A DNA stretch of 64,000 nucleotides from Caulobacter sp. FWC2 (lineage in GTDB: Bacteria > Pseudomonadota > Alphaproteobacteria > Caulobacterales > Caulobacteraceae): the NCBI RefSeq assembly GCF_002742625.1, contig NZ_PEBF01000001.1, forward strand, positions 4,216,001 to 4,280,000, in the 5' to 3' direction. Positions within the stretch are counted from its first letter, which is position 1, and the number at the start of each line of letters is the position of its first letter. This document shows positions 18,186-27,100 of the stretch, one piece after another. Below the pieces are notes generated by a model. The model saw only the letters and a list, made by a program, of their open reading frames with translations. It did not search any database and was not told where the DNA came from. Both the position numbers and the translations under genes were made by a program.

Positions 18186-19979
18186 ATGCTCGACCGTCGT
18201 CAGATCATGATGGGGACGGCCGCCGCCGCCCTTACCACCGGCTATGGGGCGACCGCTCTTCCGGCTTCGGCCGCGACGCCCAAGGAACAGCTCTACGCGC
18301 TGTTCGACGCCTTCTTCGACCAGGACCTGAGCGACAGTCCCGAGCAGGCCACGAACCTGGGCCTCGACAACGGCAAGCACGCCGACGCCCGGTCGAAACT
18401 CTCGGACCGCTCGATCGCCGCCTGGAAGCGCGACCGCGCCGAGCCCGCCCAGCGCATCGCCCGCCTCAAGAAGATCGACCGCAAGGCCCTGACCGGCGAA
18501 GACGCCATCAACTACGACACCGCCCTGTTCAACTACGAGGCCCGCGAAGGAACCTCGCGGTTCGACTATGGCGGCGGCTCGCGACCGTTCGTGCTGACCC
18601 AGTACTACGGGGCCTATATCTCGACGCCCAACTTCCTGGACAGCAAGCACAAGATCGAGTCGGCCGCCGACGCCGACAGCTACATCGCCCGCATGAAGGC
18701 CTTCGCGGTCGTGCTCGACCAGGAGACCGAACGGGCCAGCAGCGATGCGGCCAAGGGCGTGATCCCGTCGGACTTCATGGTCGACAAGGCCATCGCCCAG
18801 TTGCAGCAGTTCCGCGCCATCCCGACCGACAAGAACGTCATGGTCGCCTCGGCCGCCCGCCGCGCCAAGCAATACGGCGACTATGACGTCCAGGCGGCAA
18901 AGGTCCTGACCGGCGAGATCCAGCCCGCCCTCGACCGCCAGATCGCCGCCTTGCAGGCCATGCGGCCCAAGGCCGTCCACGACGCCGGCATCGGCCGACT
19001 GAAGGACGGCGACGCCTTCTACGCCGCCCTGCTGAAGATCTACACGACCACCAACAAGACCCCTGACGAGGTCCACCGCCTGGGCCTGGACGAAGGCGCC
19101 GAGATCCAGGCGCGCATGGACGAGATCCTCAAGAAGCGCGGCCTGACCCAAGGCAGCGTCGGCGCGCGAATGGCCAGCCTGGGAACCCAGCCCGACCAGG
19201 TGTTCCCCAACACCGACGAGGGCCGCGCCCAGATCCTGGACTATTGCCGCGGGCGGCTGGCCAAGCTGCAGCCCGAGCTGCCCAAGTGGTTTGGCCTGAT
19301 GCCCCAGATCCCGGTCGAGGTCCGCCGCGTGCCGACCTACACCGAGGCGGGTTCGTCGGGCGCCTATTACGAGCGCCCGGCCCTGGACGGCTCGCGCCCC
19401 GGCGCGGTCTATATCAACCTCAAGGACACGGCCGAGTGGCCCCGCCTGTCGCTGGCGACGCTGATCCACCACGAGGGCGCGCCCGGGCACCACTTCCAGC
19501 TGGCCCTGGTCGCCCAGAGCAACCTGCCCAAGCTGCGCCAGAACATGGGCTTCTCGGCCAATACCGAGGGCTGGGCGCTGTATGCCGAGCAGGTGGCCAT
19601 GGAAATGGGCATGTACGAGGGCGATGACCTGAGCTTGCTGGGCATGTACCAGGCCCGCCTGTTCCGCGCCTCGCGTTGCGTCGTGGACACCGGCATCCAC
19701 GCCAAGGGCTGGAGCCGCGAGAAGGCCATCGCCTACATGGTCGACACCGGCGGCGACTCCCTCGGCAAGATCTCGCGCGAGGTCGACCGCTACTGCGCCA
19801 ACCCCGGCCAGGCCTGCTCCTACAAGGTCGGCCACACCGTCTGGGCGGCGTCGCGCGAGCGCGCCAAGACGCGCCTGGGAAGCAAGTTCGACATCAAGCG
19901 CTTCCACGACACCGCGCTGATGGTGGGCCCCGCGCCGCTGACGGTGCTGGAGGGCGTCATCGACCGCTGGCAGGGGTGA
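18186..19979 (+). CDS. DUF885 family protein, Tat-exported putative metallopeptidase
   Basis: A 597-residue protein starting at 18186 behind CAGGGA. The N-terminus MLDRRQIMMGTAAAALTTG is a twin-arginine-like signal, and the cleavage region follows LPASAA. The DUF885 core contains LIHHEGAPGHHFQLAL, an HExxxGHH-type motif expected to bind metal, and ANTEGWALYAEQVAMEMG with a downstream Glu. Family members are predicted peptidases, mostly uncharacterised. Tat export suggests that it folds, perhaps with its metal, before reaching the periplasm. It follows the M61 peptidase on the same strand but has its own upstream terminator. Confidence 0.88.
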   Translation: MLDRRQIMMGTAAAALTTGYGATALPASAATPKEQLYALFDAFFDQDLSDSPEQATNLGLDNGKHADARSKLSDRSIAAWKRDRAEPAQRIARLKKIDRKALTGEDAINYDTALFNYEAREGTSRFDYGGGSRPFVLTQYYGAYISTPNFLDSKHKIESAADADSYIARMKAFAVVLDQETERASSDAAKGVIPSDFMVDKAIAQLQQFRAIPTDKNVMVASAARRAKQYGDYDVQAAKVLTGEIQPALDRQIAALQAMRPKAVHDAGIGRLKDGDAFYAALLKIYTTTNKTPDEVHRLGLDEGAEIQARMDEILKKRGLTQGSVGARMASLGTQPDQVFPNTDEGRAQILDYCRGRLAKLQPELPKWFGLMPQIPVEVRRVPTYTEAGSSGAYYERPALDGSRPGAVYINLKDTAEWPRLSLATLIHHEGAPGHHFQLALVAQSNLPKLRQNMGFSANTEGWALYAEQVAMEMGMYEGDDLSLLGMYQARLFRASRCVVDTGIHAKGWSREKAIAYMVDTGGDSLGKISREVDRYCANPGQACSYKVGHTVWAASRERAKTRLGSKFDIKRFHDTALMVGPAPLTVLEGVIDRWQG

Positions 19980-19998
19980 GGGAACACCTAAATAACTC

Positions 19999-20125
19999 CG
20001 TCATTCCCGCCCTTGTGGCGGGAACCCCTGGGTCAGCTAACACGTGAGACGCAAGCGGACTGCTCAGCAGTCCGCCCCCTCCGCACCTGCGTGCGGATAG
20101 AGGGGTTCCCGCCGCTAAGGCGTGA
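19999..20125. repeat. Family C palindromic repeat, branched copy
   Basis: GTCATTCCCGCCCTTGTGGCGGGA opens the element. GGCGGGAACCCCT at 20017-20029 pairs perfectly with AGGGGTTCCCGCC at 20101-20113, and the interior holds two more hairpins (GCGGACTGCTCAGCAGTCCGC and CCGCACCTGCGTGCGG). It forms the left border of the atypical gene that follows. Other family members are at 36588 and 54175. Confidence 0.75.
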
Positions 20126-20187
20126 CCAACCAAACAGATAACTGCTGCTAGTTTTTGAGCCCCCGAGGAGCGAGCGCTCGCAGCGCG

Positions 20188-20937
20188 TTACAAAAGTGGG
20201 CGCGCGGCGCGGATATAATAGCGCTTGCTCTCCCAAACGCCATCGAACTGGTAAGCGTGACCATCTCGAACCGTAACGCCATGTGCGAGCTGGAGCGGAT
20301 TGAGGACTCCCCCCTCGCCCTCCAACCGAACGTACCACTCGCCCTTCACGTCAAAGACTGTTCCAAACTTCCCTTCGAGCGTCAGCAGATTTGGTGACGA
20401 AGGCCTAGCAGCGATAGCTTTTTCGTCTAGTGACCTATAGGACGCCTCAAAAGCATCACGCTGTTTCTGGTCGCGATGTGTCTGCATGAGTTGGATCGCA
20501 TCGCGGTCAATGTTCACGACATTACCATCGCCAACAATGTACAGATTCACCTGCTGAGCACCGCCCTTGGCGATGGGCTTTTGTATAGCCTCAATCAAAC
20601 GCAGGTCGCTCGGCTTAGCCTTACCCTCTGAGAGGCCTTTCGCGATCGATAACGTGTCGGCGATGAACCCAATGAAGTCGTACAGCACTTGCCGATGAAG
20701 AAACGCCGCCTGCGCAGATGCGACCCCCATCACAACTAAGTCGGCGACTAGGCTGCTAACCTCGACGCTTGCCACTGCAAGCCTCAGCGTTCGATAGCGC
20801 GGTTGTGGCTTCACGTATCGCTCGAAGGCTGTTGCGACCTCCTTGAGCATTGCCGCAACATCGACGGCCGGTATCAGTCCATCGATCTCATACTTAATCC
20901 GGAGAGTAGCTGTTTCGTCCGTCGACACCGGCACCAT
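20188..20937 (-). CDS. Unknown protein in a small island of atypical composition
   Basis: A 249-residue protein, starting at ATG 20937 (an upstream frame to 21009 is open but less likely). I do not recognise it. It has a predicted alpha/beta N-terminal part (IKYEIDGLIPAVDVAAMLKEV), a central hydrophobic helix (VSSLVADLVVMGVASAQAAF), then a short beta segment QVNLYIVGDGNVVNIDRD and a beta-rich C-terminal domain. There is no signal peptide. Codon use and base composition are clearly less GC-rich than in flanking genes, with many A/T third positions. It sits alone between DUF885 and GH3 genes and is transcribed against both, which suggests gain by transfer. A role in phage or plasmid defence is possible but unsupported. 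Confidence 0.65.
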   Translation of the reverse strand: MVPVSTDETATLRIKYEIDGLIPAVDVAAMLKEVATAFERYVKPQPRYRTLRLAVASVEVSSLVADLVVMGVASAQAAFLHRQVLYDFIGFIADTLSIAKGLSEGKAKPSDLRLIEAIQKPIAKGGAQQVNLYIVGDGNVVNIDRDAIQLMQTHRDQKQRDAFEASYRSLDEKAIAARPSSPNLLTLEGKFGTVFDVKGEWYVRLEGEGGVLNPLQLAHGVTVRDGHAYQFDGVWESKRYYIRAARPLL

Positions 20938-21073
20938 AGCGAACCTATCGGTTAGAGCTGAGCTATTATGCAGGGGCTTTGGGTTGCAGCTAGTGGGCAG
21001 GACGACCATAGCGGCGACGCCTCAGGCTGGAGCGACGGCCACTCAGGATAATGAGACCGGTACCATTTCTGAC

Positions 21074-21102
21074 TTGAGTGGTCAGACAACCGCCTCCATA
21101 GT
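21074..21102 (+). promoter_or_regulatory. Possible promoter of the GH3 gene
   Basis: TTGAGT at 21074-21079 and CATAGT at 21097-21102 are 17 bases apart, a plausible housekeeping -35/-10 pair about 60 bases before the GH3 start. It lies at the right edge of the low-GC segment. Confidence 0.35.
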
Positions 21103-21162
21103 GCCTTGACGAAGGCGGCCCCAGAGCTGCCGGCCATTGCGCACCTTCGGGGAAACAAACGG

Positions 21163-23583
21163 ATGACCACCACCCTCACCCGCCGCCTGTTCGGCGCGAG
21201 CCTCGCGGCGCTGTCGGCCGCCGCCATGCCTGGCCTGGCGCAGGCCGCCGACAAGGTCGCCAAAAAGTCCGGCGACAAGCCGCTCTACAAGGACGCCGCC
21301 CAGCCGATCGACGCCCGGGTCAAGGACCTGCTGGCGCGCATGACGCTGGAAGAGAAGGCCGCCCAGCTGATCGGCATCTGGCTGACCAAGAACAAGATCC
21401 AGACCCCCGAGGGCGAGTTCTCGCCGGAGGAGGCCAGCAAGAACTTCCCCAACGGCCTGGGCCAGATCTCGCGTCCGTCCGATCGCAAGGGCGCCAAGCC
21501 GGCCACGGTGATCGACGCGGCGGCCGGCGCCGACGACGGCGCGGTCAACCGCAACGCCGTCCAGACCGCCCGCTACACCAACGCCGCCCAGAAGTGGGCC
21601 GTGGAAAAGACGCGCCTGGGCATTCCGCTGCTGATGCACGACGAGGCGCTGCACGGCTATGTCGCCCGTGACGCGACCAGCTTCCCGCAGGCCATCGCCC
21701 TGGCCTCGACCTTCGACACGGACCTGACCGAGAAGATCTTCGCCGTCGCCGCCCGCGAGATGCGCGCCCGCGGATCGAACCTCGCTTTGGCGCCGGTGGT
21801 CGACGTGGCCCGCGACCCGCGCTGGGGCCGCATCGAGGAGACCTATGGCGAGGACCCGCACGTCTGCGCCGAGATCGGCCTGGCCGCCATCCGAGGCTTC
21901 CAGGGGTCGACCCTGCCGCTGGCCAAGGACAAGGTCTTCGTCACCCTCAAGCACATGACCGGCCACGGCCAGCCCGAGAACGGCACCAATGTCGGCCCGG
22001 CCCAGATCGCCGAGCGCACCCTGCGCGAGAACTTCTTCCCGCCGTTCGAGCGCGCGGTGAAGGAACTGCCGGTGCGGGCGGTCATGCCATCGTACAACGA
22101 GATCGACGGCGTCCCGTCGCACGCCAACCACTGGCTGCTGACCAAGATCCTGCGCGAGGAGTGGGGCTACAAGGGCTCGGTCCAGTCGGACTACTTCGCG
22201 ATCAAGGAGCTGATCGCCCGCCACAAGCTGACCACCGACCTTGGCCAGACGGCCGTGATGGCCATGCACGCCGGCGTCGATGTCGAACTGCCCGACGGCG
22301 AGGCCTACGCCCTGATCCCGCAACTGGTGAAGGACGGCCGCATTCCGCAGTTCGAGGTCGACGCCGCCGTCGCCCGCGTCCTGACCATGAAGTTCGAAGG
22401 CGGGCTGTTCGAGAACCCCTACTGCGACGAGAAGACGGCCGACGCCAAGACCGCCACGCCGGACGCCGTCGCCCTGGCCCGCGAGGCCGCTCGCAAGGCC
22501 GCCGTGCTGCTGAAGAACGACAAGGGTCTGCTGCCGCTGGACGGCAAGAAGATCAAGCGCCTGGCGCTGCTGGGCACCCACGCCAAGGACACGCCGATCG
22601 GCGGCTATTCCGACATTCCGCGCCACGTGGTCTCGATCCACGAGGGCCTGACGGCTGAAGCGAAGGCCCAGGGCTTCACGCTGGACTACGCCGAGGCCGT
22701 GCGGATCACCGAAAAGCGCATCTGGGCCGCCGACGAGGTCAAGCTGGTCGACCCGGCCATTAACGCCAAGCTGATCGCCGAGGCCGTCGAGGTCGCCAGG
22801 AAGGCCGACGTCGTGGTCATGGTGCTGGGCGACAACGAGCAGACCAGCCGCGAGGCCTGGGGCGACAACCACCTGGGCGACCGCGACAGCCTGGACCTGA
22901 TCGGCCAGCAGAACGACCTGGCCAAGGCGATCTTCGACCTTAACAAGCCGACGGTGGTGTTCCTGCTGAACGGCCGCCCGCTGTCGATCAACCTGCTGGC
23001 CCAGCGCGCCGACGCCATCGTCGAGGGCTGGTATCTGGGCCAGGAGACCGGCAACGCCGCCGCCGACATCCTGTTCGGCCGCGCCAATCCGGGCGGCAAG
23101 CTGCCGGTCAGCATCGCCCGCGACGTCGGCCAACTCCCGATCTACTACAACCGCAAGCCCACCGCCCGCCGCGGCTATCTGCTGGGCGACACCAGCCCGC
23201 TGTATCCGTTCGGCTTCGGTCTCTCGTACACCACCTTCGACATCTCGGCCCCGCGCCTGGCGAAAGCGAAGATCGGCCAGGGCGAGAGCGTCAAGGTCGA
23301 GATCGACGTGGCCAACACCGGCAAGGTCGCTGGCGACGAAGTGGTCCAGCTCTACATCCACGACGAGCAGGCCTCGGTCACCCGTCCGGTGCTGGAGCTG
23401 AAGCACTTCAAGCGCGTCACCCTGGCGGCGGGCGCCAAGACGACGGTGAGCTTCGAGATCAAGCCGTCGGACCTGTGGTTCTGGAACCTCGACATGCAGC
23501 GCGTCGTCGAGCCGGGGGACTTCTCGATCCTGGTCGGCCCGAACTCGGTGGACCTTAAGAAGGCGACGCTGACGGTGGCTTAG
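21163..23583 (+). CDS. Exported GH3 beta-glucosidase or beta-xylosidase
   Basis: An 806-residue glycoside hydrolase family 3 enzyme. The start at 21163 gives a twin-arginine-like signal (TRRLFGASLAALSAAAMPGLAQA). The N-terminal barrel contains KHMTGHGQPENG and the nucleophile region GSVQSDYFAIKEL (Asp in SDY); the second domain begins after VLLKNDKGLLPLDG; a fibronectin type III-like domain ends the protein (DVANTGKVAGDEVVQLYIHD). It removes glucosyl or xylosyl units from the non-reducing ends of plant oligosaccharides in the periplasm, fitting a Caulobacter plant-polymer lifestyle. The exact sugar is not evident. Confidence 0.93.
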   Translation: MTTTLTRRLFGASLAALSAAAMPGLAQAADKVAKKSGDKPLYKDAAQPIDARVKDLLARMTLEEKAAQLIGIWLTKNKIQTPEGEFSPEEASKNFPNGLGQISRPSDRKGAKPATVIDAAAGADDGAVNRNAVQTARYTNAAQKWAVEKTRLGIPLLMHDEALHGYVARDATSFPQAIALASTFDTDLTEKIFAVAAREMRARGSNLALAPVVDVARDPRWGRIEETYGEDPHVCAEIGLAAIRGFQGSTLPLAKDKVFVTLKHMTGHGQPENGTNVGPAQIAERTLRENFFPPFERAVKELPVRAVMPSYNEIDGVPSHANHWLLTKILREEWGYKGSVQSDYFAIKELIARHKLTTDLGQTAVMAMHAGVDVELPDGEAYALIPQLVKDGRIPQFEVDAAVARVLTMKFEGGLFENPYCDEKTADAKTATPDAVALAREAARKAAVLLKNDKGLLPLDGKKIKRLALLGTHAKDTPIGGYSDIPRHVVSIHEGLTAEAKAQGFTLDYAEAVRITEKRIWAADEVKLVDPAINAKLIAEAVEVARKADVVVMVLGDNEQTSREAWGDNHLGDRDSLDLIGQQNDLAKAIFDLNKPTVVFLLNGRPLSINLLAQRADAIVEGWYLGQETGNAAADILFGRANPGGKLPVSIARDVGQLPIYYNRKPTARRGYLLGDTSPLYPFGFGLSYTTFDISAPRLAKAKIGQGESVKVEIDVANTGKVAGDEVVQLYIHDEQASVTRPVLELKHFKRVTLAAGAKTTVSFEIKPSDLWFWNLDMQRVVEPGDFSILVGPNSVDLKKATLTVA

Positions 23584-23593
23584 GTCAGTTGAA

Positions 23594-23719
23594 CGCCCCC
23601 TCCGTCACGATGCTGCGCATCGCGCCACCTCCCCCGTTTCACGGGTGAGGAGATCGTCTCCTCCCCTGCGAAGCGGGGGAGGTGGATCGGCGCGAATACG
23701 CGGCGAGACGGAGGGGGCG
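23594..23719. repeat. Family D palindromic repeat
   Basis: GCCCCCTCCGTC near 23595 pairs with GACGGAGGGGGC near 23707, and inside them CCACCTCCCCC pairs with GGGGGAGGTGG, with a further hairpin at the tip. It lies between the GH3 and hemoglobin genes. A similar element is at 62603. Confidence 0.75.
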
Positions 23720-23790
23720 CACTGCCCCCTGTAAGACTCCGAAGTCAATCTTTACCGCAGCGGGACTTCAGTCGCGGCGTGTAAAAGCCC

Positions 23791-24192
23791 ATGTTCCCCG
23801 CCATGGCCGCACCGCCCCCACAGTTCACCGACGCCGAGATCGACGCCCTGGTCGAGACCTTCTACGCCCGCGTTCGTCGCCACCATCGCCTGGGCCCGAT
23901 CTTCGAGACGGCCGTAGGCCCGGACGGCTGGCCCGCGCACATGGCGACGCTGAAGGACTTCTGGTCGTCGGTGCTGAACACCACCGGTCGCTACAAGGGC
24001 CAGCCGGTGACCGTCCATCAGCACGTCGAGGGCCTGACAGAGGGCCTGTTCATGCCGTGGCTGAACCTGTTCCATCAGACCTGCGTCGAGCTGTTCGACG
24101 CCCCGCGCGCCGCCATCGTCGGCCAGAAGGCCGAGCGCATCGCCCGCAGCCTGAAGCTCGGCGTGTTCTTCAAGCCGGACGCGGTCGCTTGA
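23791..24192 (+). CDS. Group III truncated hemoglobin
   Basis: A 133-residue globin. The segments DALVETFYARVRRHHRLGPIF (A-B helices), HMATLKDFWSSVLNTTGRYKG (E region with Phe-Trp) and FMPWLNLFHQTCVELF (G-H) follow the group III pattern. Start at 23791 or 23803; neither has a clear ribosome site. Such proteins bind haem and react with O2 or NO; physiology in this group is poorly known. The stop codon overlaps the TTG start of the next gene by four bases, so the two are translationally coupled. Confidence 0.85.
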   Translation: MFPAMAAPPPQFTDAEIDALVETFYARVRRHHRLGPIFETAVGPDGWPAHMATLKDFWSSVLNTTGRYKGQPVTVHQHVEGLTEGLFMPWLNLFHQTCVELFDAPRAAIVGQKAERIARSLKLGVFFKPDAVA

Positions 24193-24890
24193 GCGGCCTG
24201 GCCGCCGAGGGTTTCGTTCGCTTCGAGGCTGGCGAGACCCACACCCTGCTTGGCGACGAGGCCGTGGCCCAGTGGCCGACCTTCGCCGACAGCTGGAACG
24301 ACCTGCCCCTCGACGGCTTCATGGCCGACGGCGGACGCTATCGTCGCCGCCGGTTCGCGGCCTTCTCCGCACTCCCGCGCCATGTCGAACGCAAGCCGCA
24401 CCAGCCGCACTGGCAGAGCCGCGACTACAACCCGCTGAACGGCGGCGTGCAGCGCTGGTTCGAGCCCGTCACCGACGCGATCGCCGCGCACCCGGTGACG
24501 CAGGGCGTGATCCGCGCCGGCCTGGAGCTTTTCCACCCGTTGTCGGGATCTCCCGCCTCGCCGTGGCATGTCGAACTGCACCAGTTCCGCATCGAGGCGC
24601 GGGCCGACGAGGCGGGTCAGCCGACGCCCGAGGGCGCGCACCGCGACGGCGTCGACTGGGTGATCGTCATGCTGGTGGACCGCCAGAACGTCGACAGCGG
24701 CGTCACCGACATCTACGCGCCGGACGGAACCAGCCTGGGCTCGTTCACCCTGACCACCCCGGGCGACGCGGTGTTCCTGGACGACCACCGCGTGCTGCAC
24801 GGCGTCACCCCGATCCAGCCGCACGACCCGGAGCAGCCAGCCCTGCGCGATGTGCTGGTCGTCACATACCGACAGGAAGAGGTTGCGTAG
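24189..24890 (+). CDS. 2-oxoglutarate/Fe(II) dioxygenase family protein (PF10014-like)
   Basis: A 233-residue protein of the BsmA-type 2OG-Fe dioxygenase family. Iron ligands are likely the His and Asp in EGAHRDGVDWV and the later His in HRVLHGVTP, with the Arg in VTYRQEE contacting 2-oxoglutarate. The start is a TTG at 24189 overlapping the globin stop (TTGA); no closer ATG fits. Family members hydroxylate free amino acids in some bacteria. Coupling to an O2-binding globin hints that the globin supplies or senses oxygen for this enzyme, which is an inference. Confidence 0.8.
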   Translation: MSGLAAEGFVRFEAGETHTLLGDEAVAQWPTFADSWNDLPLDGFMADGGRYRRRRFAAFSALPRHVERKPHQPHWQSRDYNPLNGGVQRWFEPVTDAIAAHPVTQGVIRAGLELFHPLSGSPASPWHVELHQFRIEARADEAGQPTPEGAHRDGVDWVIVMLVDRQNVDSGVTDIYAPDGTSLGSFTLTTPGDAVFLDDHRVLHGVTPIQPHDPEQPALRDVLVVTYRQEEVA

Positions 24891-25010
24891 CGATGTGATC
24901 GTCGCATGAGCTGCACATGCGACCGTTTGCCTCACCGCGCCCTGGTTTAGACCACAGTCGCGACGTGACACGGTGAGGCTTGGCCCTTCGACAGGATTGA
25001 GCGTCCGCGT

Positions 25011-26996
25011 ATGTCTCAAGACGACCAAGGCCTGCCAAGCTATCCGCCGCAGGCCAAAGCGCTAGGGGAAAGACGCGCCGTCCTGTCCAGCGCGATGGCC
25101 GACGCCGTCCCGATCCTGATCAGCTATGTCGACCGAGAGCAGCGCTATCGCTTCGTCAATCGCGCCTACGAGCACTGGTTCGGGGTCGATCGCTCGCAAA
25201 TCGAGGGCAAGACCCTGGAGGAGGTGCTCGGGGCGGAAGGCTATGGCCGGGTGCGCGACCATGCGGCCCGCGCCCTGTCCGGCGAGAGCGTCACCTTCGA
25301 GGCCGAGTACGACTATCAGGGCGCGGGGCCCCGGCACATAGAGGCCCAGTACGTGCCCGACATCGCCCGCGACGGCGACATCCCCGGCTATTACGTCCTG
25401 GTCAATGACATCACCGACCGCAGGCGGGCCGCCGCCGAGCTGGAGCGGGCGCTGGCCGGCGAGCGGCGGCGCGGCGCGTTGCTGGACCTGGGCCAGAAGC
25501 TGCGCGACGAGGCCGATCCTGTCGCCATCGCCCGCATCGCGGCGCGCACCCTGGCCGAGCAGTTGAGCGTGGCCCGCGCCGGCTATGCGGAGATGGACGC
25601 CGATGTCGATGTCGCCGAGATCGTGGCCGACGACGGCGCGCTGGCGGTCGGCATCATCCCTCTGAACGGCCAGCGGTTCCGCATCGACGACTTCGGGGCC
25701 TCGATGAGCGCCGACATGCGCGCGGGCCGCACGGTGGCCGTCGGCGACGTGGCGCTGGACCCCCGCACCAACGCCCCGGAACCTCTGGAGGCCTACGCCG
25801 AGATCGGCATCCGCGCTTTCGTCACCGTCTCACTGATCAAGACCGGCCGCCTGTCGGCCTATGTGTTCCTGGCCCACGACGAGCCGCGCGCCTTCTCGGT
25901 CGACGAGCTGGCTTTCGTCGCCGATGTCGCCGAGCTGATCTGGATCTCCCGGGAGCGGGCTCGCTCGGACCAGGCCCTCCAGCGCGCCGCCGAGACCGAG
26001 CGCCTGTTGATCCGTGAGGTCGACCACCGCGCCAAGAACGTGCTGGCCGTCGTCCAGTCGCTGGCTCAGCTGACCCCGTTCCACAGCAAGGCGCAGTATG
26101 TCGAGGCGCTGTCGGGCCGCATCGACTCGCTGGCCCGCGCCCACAGCCTGCTGTCGAACGCCCGCTGGAGCGGCGTCGACCTGCATGACCTGCTGCGGCT
26201 GGAGCTGGACCCCTATCGCAGCGCCGATGGCGTGGAGGGCGCCGAGCAGCTGGTCATCGACGGCCCGCCGGCCCTGATCGACGCCCAGAGCGCCCAGTCC
26301 CTGGCCCTGGTGCTGCACGAGCTGGCCACCAACGCCTCGAAGTACGGCGCGCTCGCCCGGCCGGAGGGCCGGCTCTCGGTGACCTGGCGCTGGAACCAGG
26401 ACGGCGCTCTGCATCTGGTCTGGCGCGAGGCGGCCGGCGTCCGGATCGCCCCGCCCGAGCGGCGCGGCTTCGGATCGACACTGATCGAAAACGCCGTCAA
26501 GCAGGCGGCCGCCCACGTGGCCCTGGACTGGCGCCCCGAGGGCCTGGAGGTCCGCCTCGACATCCCGACCGGCGCCCAGCCGCGCGCGGCCGAGAGCGTT
26601 CCGGCCTACCGTCCCGGCCTCGCCATCGACAACGCTCTGACTCTCCGCGGCCAGCGCGTGCTGATCGTCGAGGACGAGGCCGTGGTCGCCATGGAGCTGG
26701 CCCGCGTCCTGACCGAGGCCGGGGCCACGGTCGTGGGTCCTGTCGGCGCCATCGAGGCGGCGCTCGACCTGCTGGACAGAGGCCAGCCGATCGACCGCGC
26801 CGTGCTGGACGTCAATCTGGGCGGTCGCCTGATCACGCCGGTGGCCAGGGCCCTGGCCGATCGACGCATCCCGTTCGTCTACCTGACCGGCTATCAGGAG
26901 CCCGATGTCGACGGCGGCCCTGTTCTGAGGAAGCCCGTCGCCCCCAGCGCCCTGCTGGGCGCCCTGGCCCGGGGCGCGCCGACCTTGATGCGGTGA
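25011..26996 (+). CDS. Hybrid HWE histidine kinase with PAS, GAF and receiver domains
   Basis: A 661-residue signalling protein. It has a PAS domain (about 30-140), a GAF-like domain (about 165-315), an HWE/HisKA_2 kinase core with the phosphorylated His339 (EVDHRAKNVLAVVQS), N-box Asn441 (LHELATNASKYGA) and the Trp-x-Glu pair at 471-473, then a receiver domain (about 548-655) with phosphoacceptor Asp600, Thr626 and Lys641. No membrane segment is seen, so it is cytosolic. HWE kinases commonly feed the PhyR general stress response in alphaproteobacteria. The PAS lacks the NCRFLQ flavin motif of LOV domains, so light sensing is unlikely. The gene stands alone. Confidence 0.92.
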   Translation: MSQDDQGLPSYPPQAKALGERRAVLSSAMADAVPILISYVDREQRYRFVNRAYEHWFGVDRSQIEGKTLEEVLGAEGYGRVRDHAARALSGESVTFEAEYDYQGAGPRHIEAQYVPDIARDGDIPGYYVLVNDITDRRRAAAELERALAGERRRGALLDLGQKLRDEADPVAIARIAARTLAEQLSVARAGYAEMDADVDVAEIVADDGALAVGIIPLNGQRFRIDDFGASMSADMRAGRTVAVGDVALDPRTNAPEPLEAYAEIGIRAFVTVSLIKTGRLSAYVFLAHDEPRAFSVDELAFVADVAELIWISRERARSDQALQRAAETERLLIREVDHRAKNVLAVVQSLAQLTPFHSKAQYVEALSGRIDSLARAHSLLSNARWSGVDLHDLLRLELDPYRSADGVEGAEQLVIDGPPALIDAQSAQSLALVLHELATNASKYGALARPEGRLSVTWRWNQDGALHLVWREAAGVRIAPPERRGFGSTLIENAVKQAAAHVALDWRPEGLEVRLDIPTGAQPRAAESVPAYRPGLAIDNALTLRGQRVLIVEDEAVVAMELARVLTEAGATVVGPVGAIEAALDLLDRGQPIDRAVLDVNLGGRLITPVARALADRRIPFVYLTGYQEPDVDGGPVLRKPVAPSALLGALARGAPTLMR

Positions 26997-27036
26997 GGTC
27001 TCCGCTTTCTTTTGAACGCCCCGCCGAGTCTTGTGG

Positions 27037-27061
27037 CTTGAAATTGCAATTCGTTCTCAAG
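27037..27061. promoter_or_regulatory. Candidate Fur box before the PepSY-to-reductase operon
   Basis: TTGCAATTCGTTCTCAA at 27044-27060 resembles the TTGCgAATnaTTCTCAA form of the Fur site found before TonB receptors in related bacteria. It also lies inside a CTTGA...TCAAG dyad (27037-27061). It is 40 bases before the GTG start of the first gene, a natural place for an iron-responsive repressor. Confidence 0.55.
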
Positions 27062-27100
27062 TAAGGACGAGCCTCCATCGCCAAGGTTCGTCAGGACGCC

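Noticed and set aside
20188..21009. Insertion sequence or prophage remnant
   Set aside because: There is no transposase, integrase or terminal inverted repeat of IS type; only one gene and a local repeat are visible.
21082..23406. 774-residue antisense frame over the GH3 gene
   Set aside because: The sense strand has a complete GH3 enzyme; the antisense product has no domain and shadow-like composition.
25011..26996. LOV photoreceptor kinase
   Set aside because: The PAS domain lacks the flavin-binding NCRFLQ motif, so only a generic HWE kinase can be claimed.
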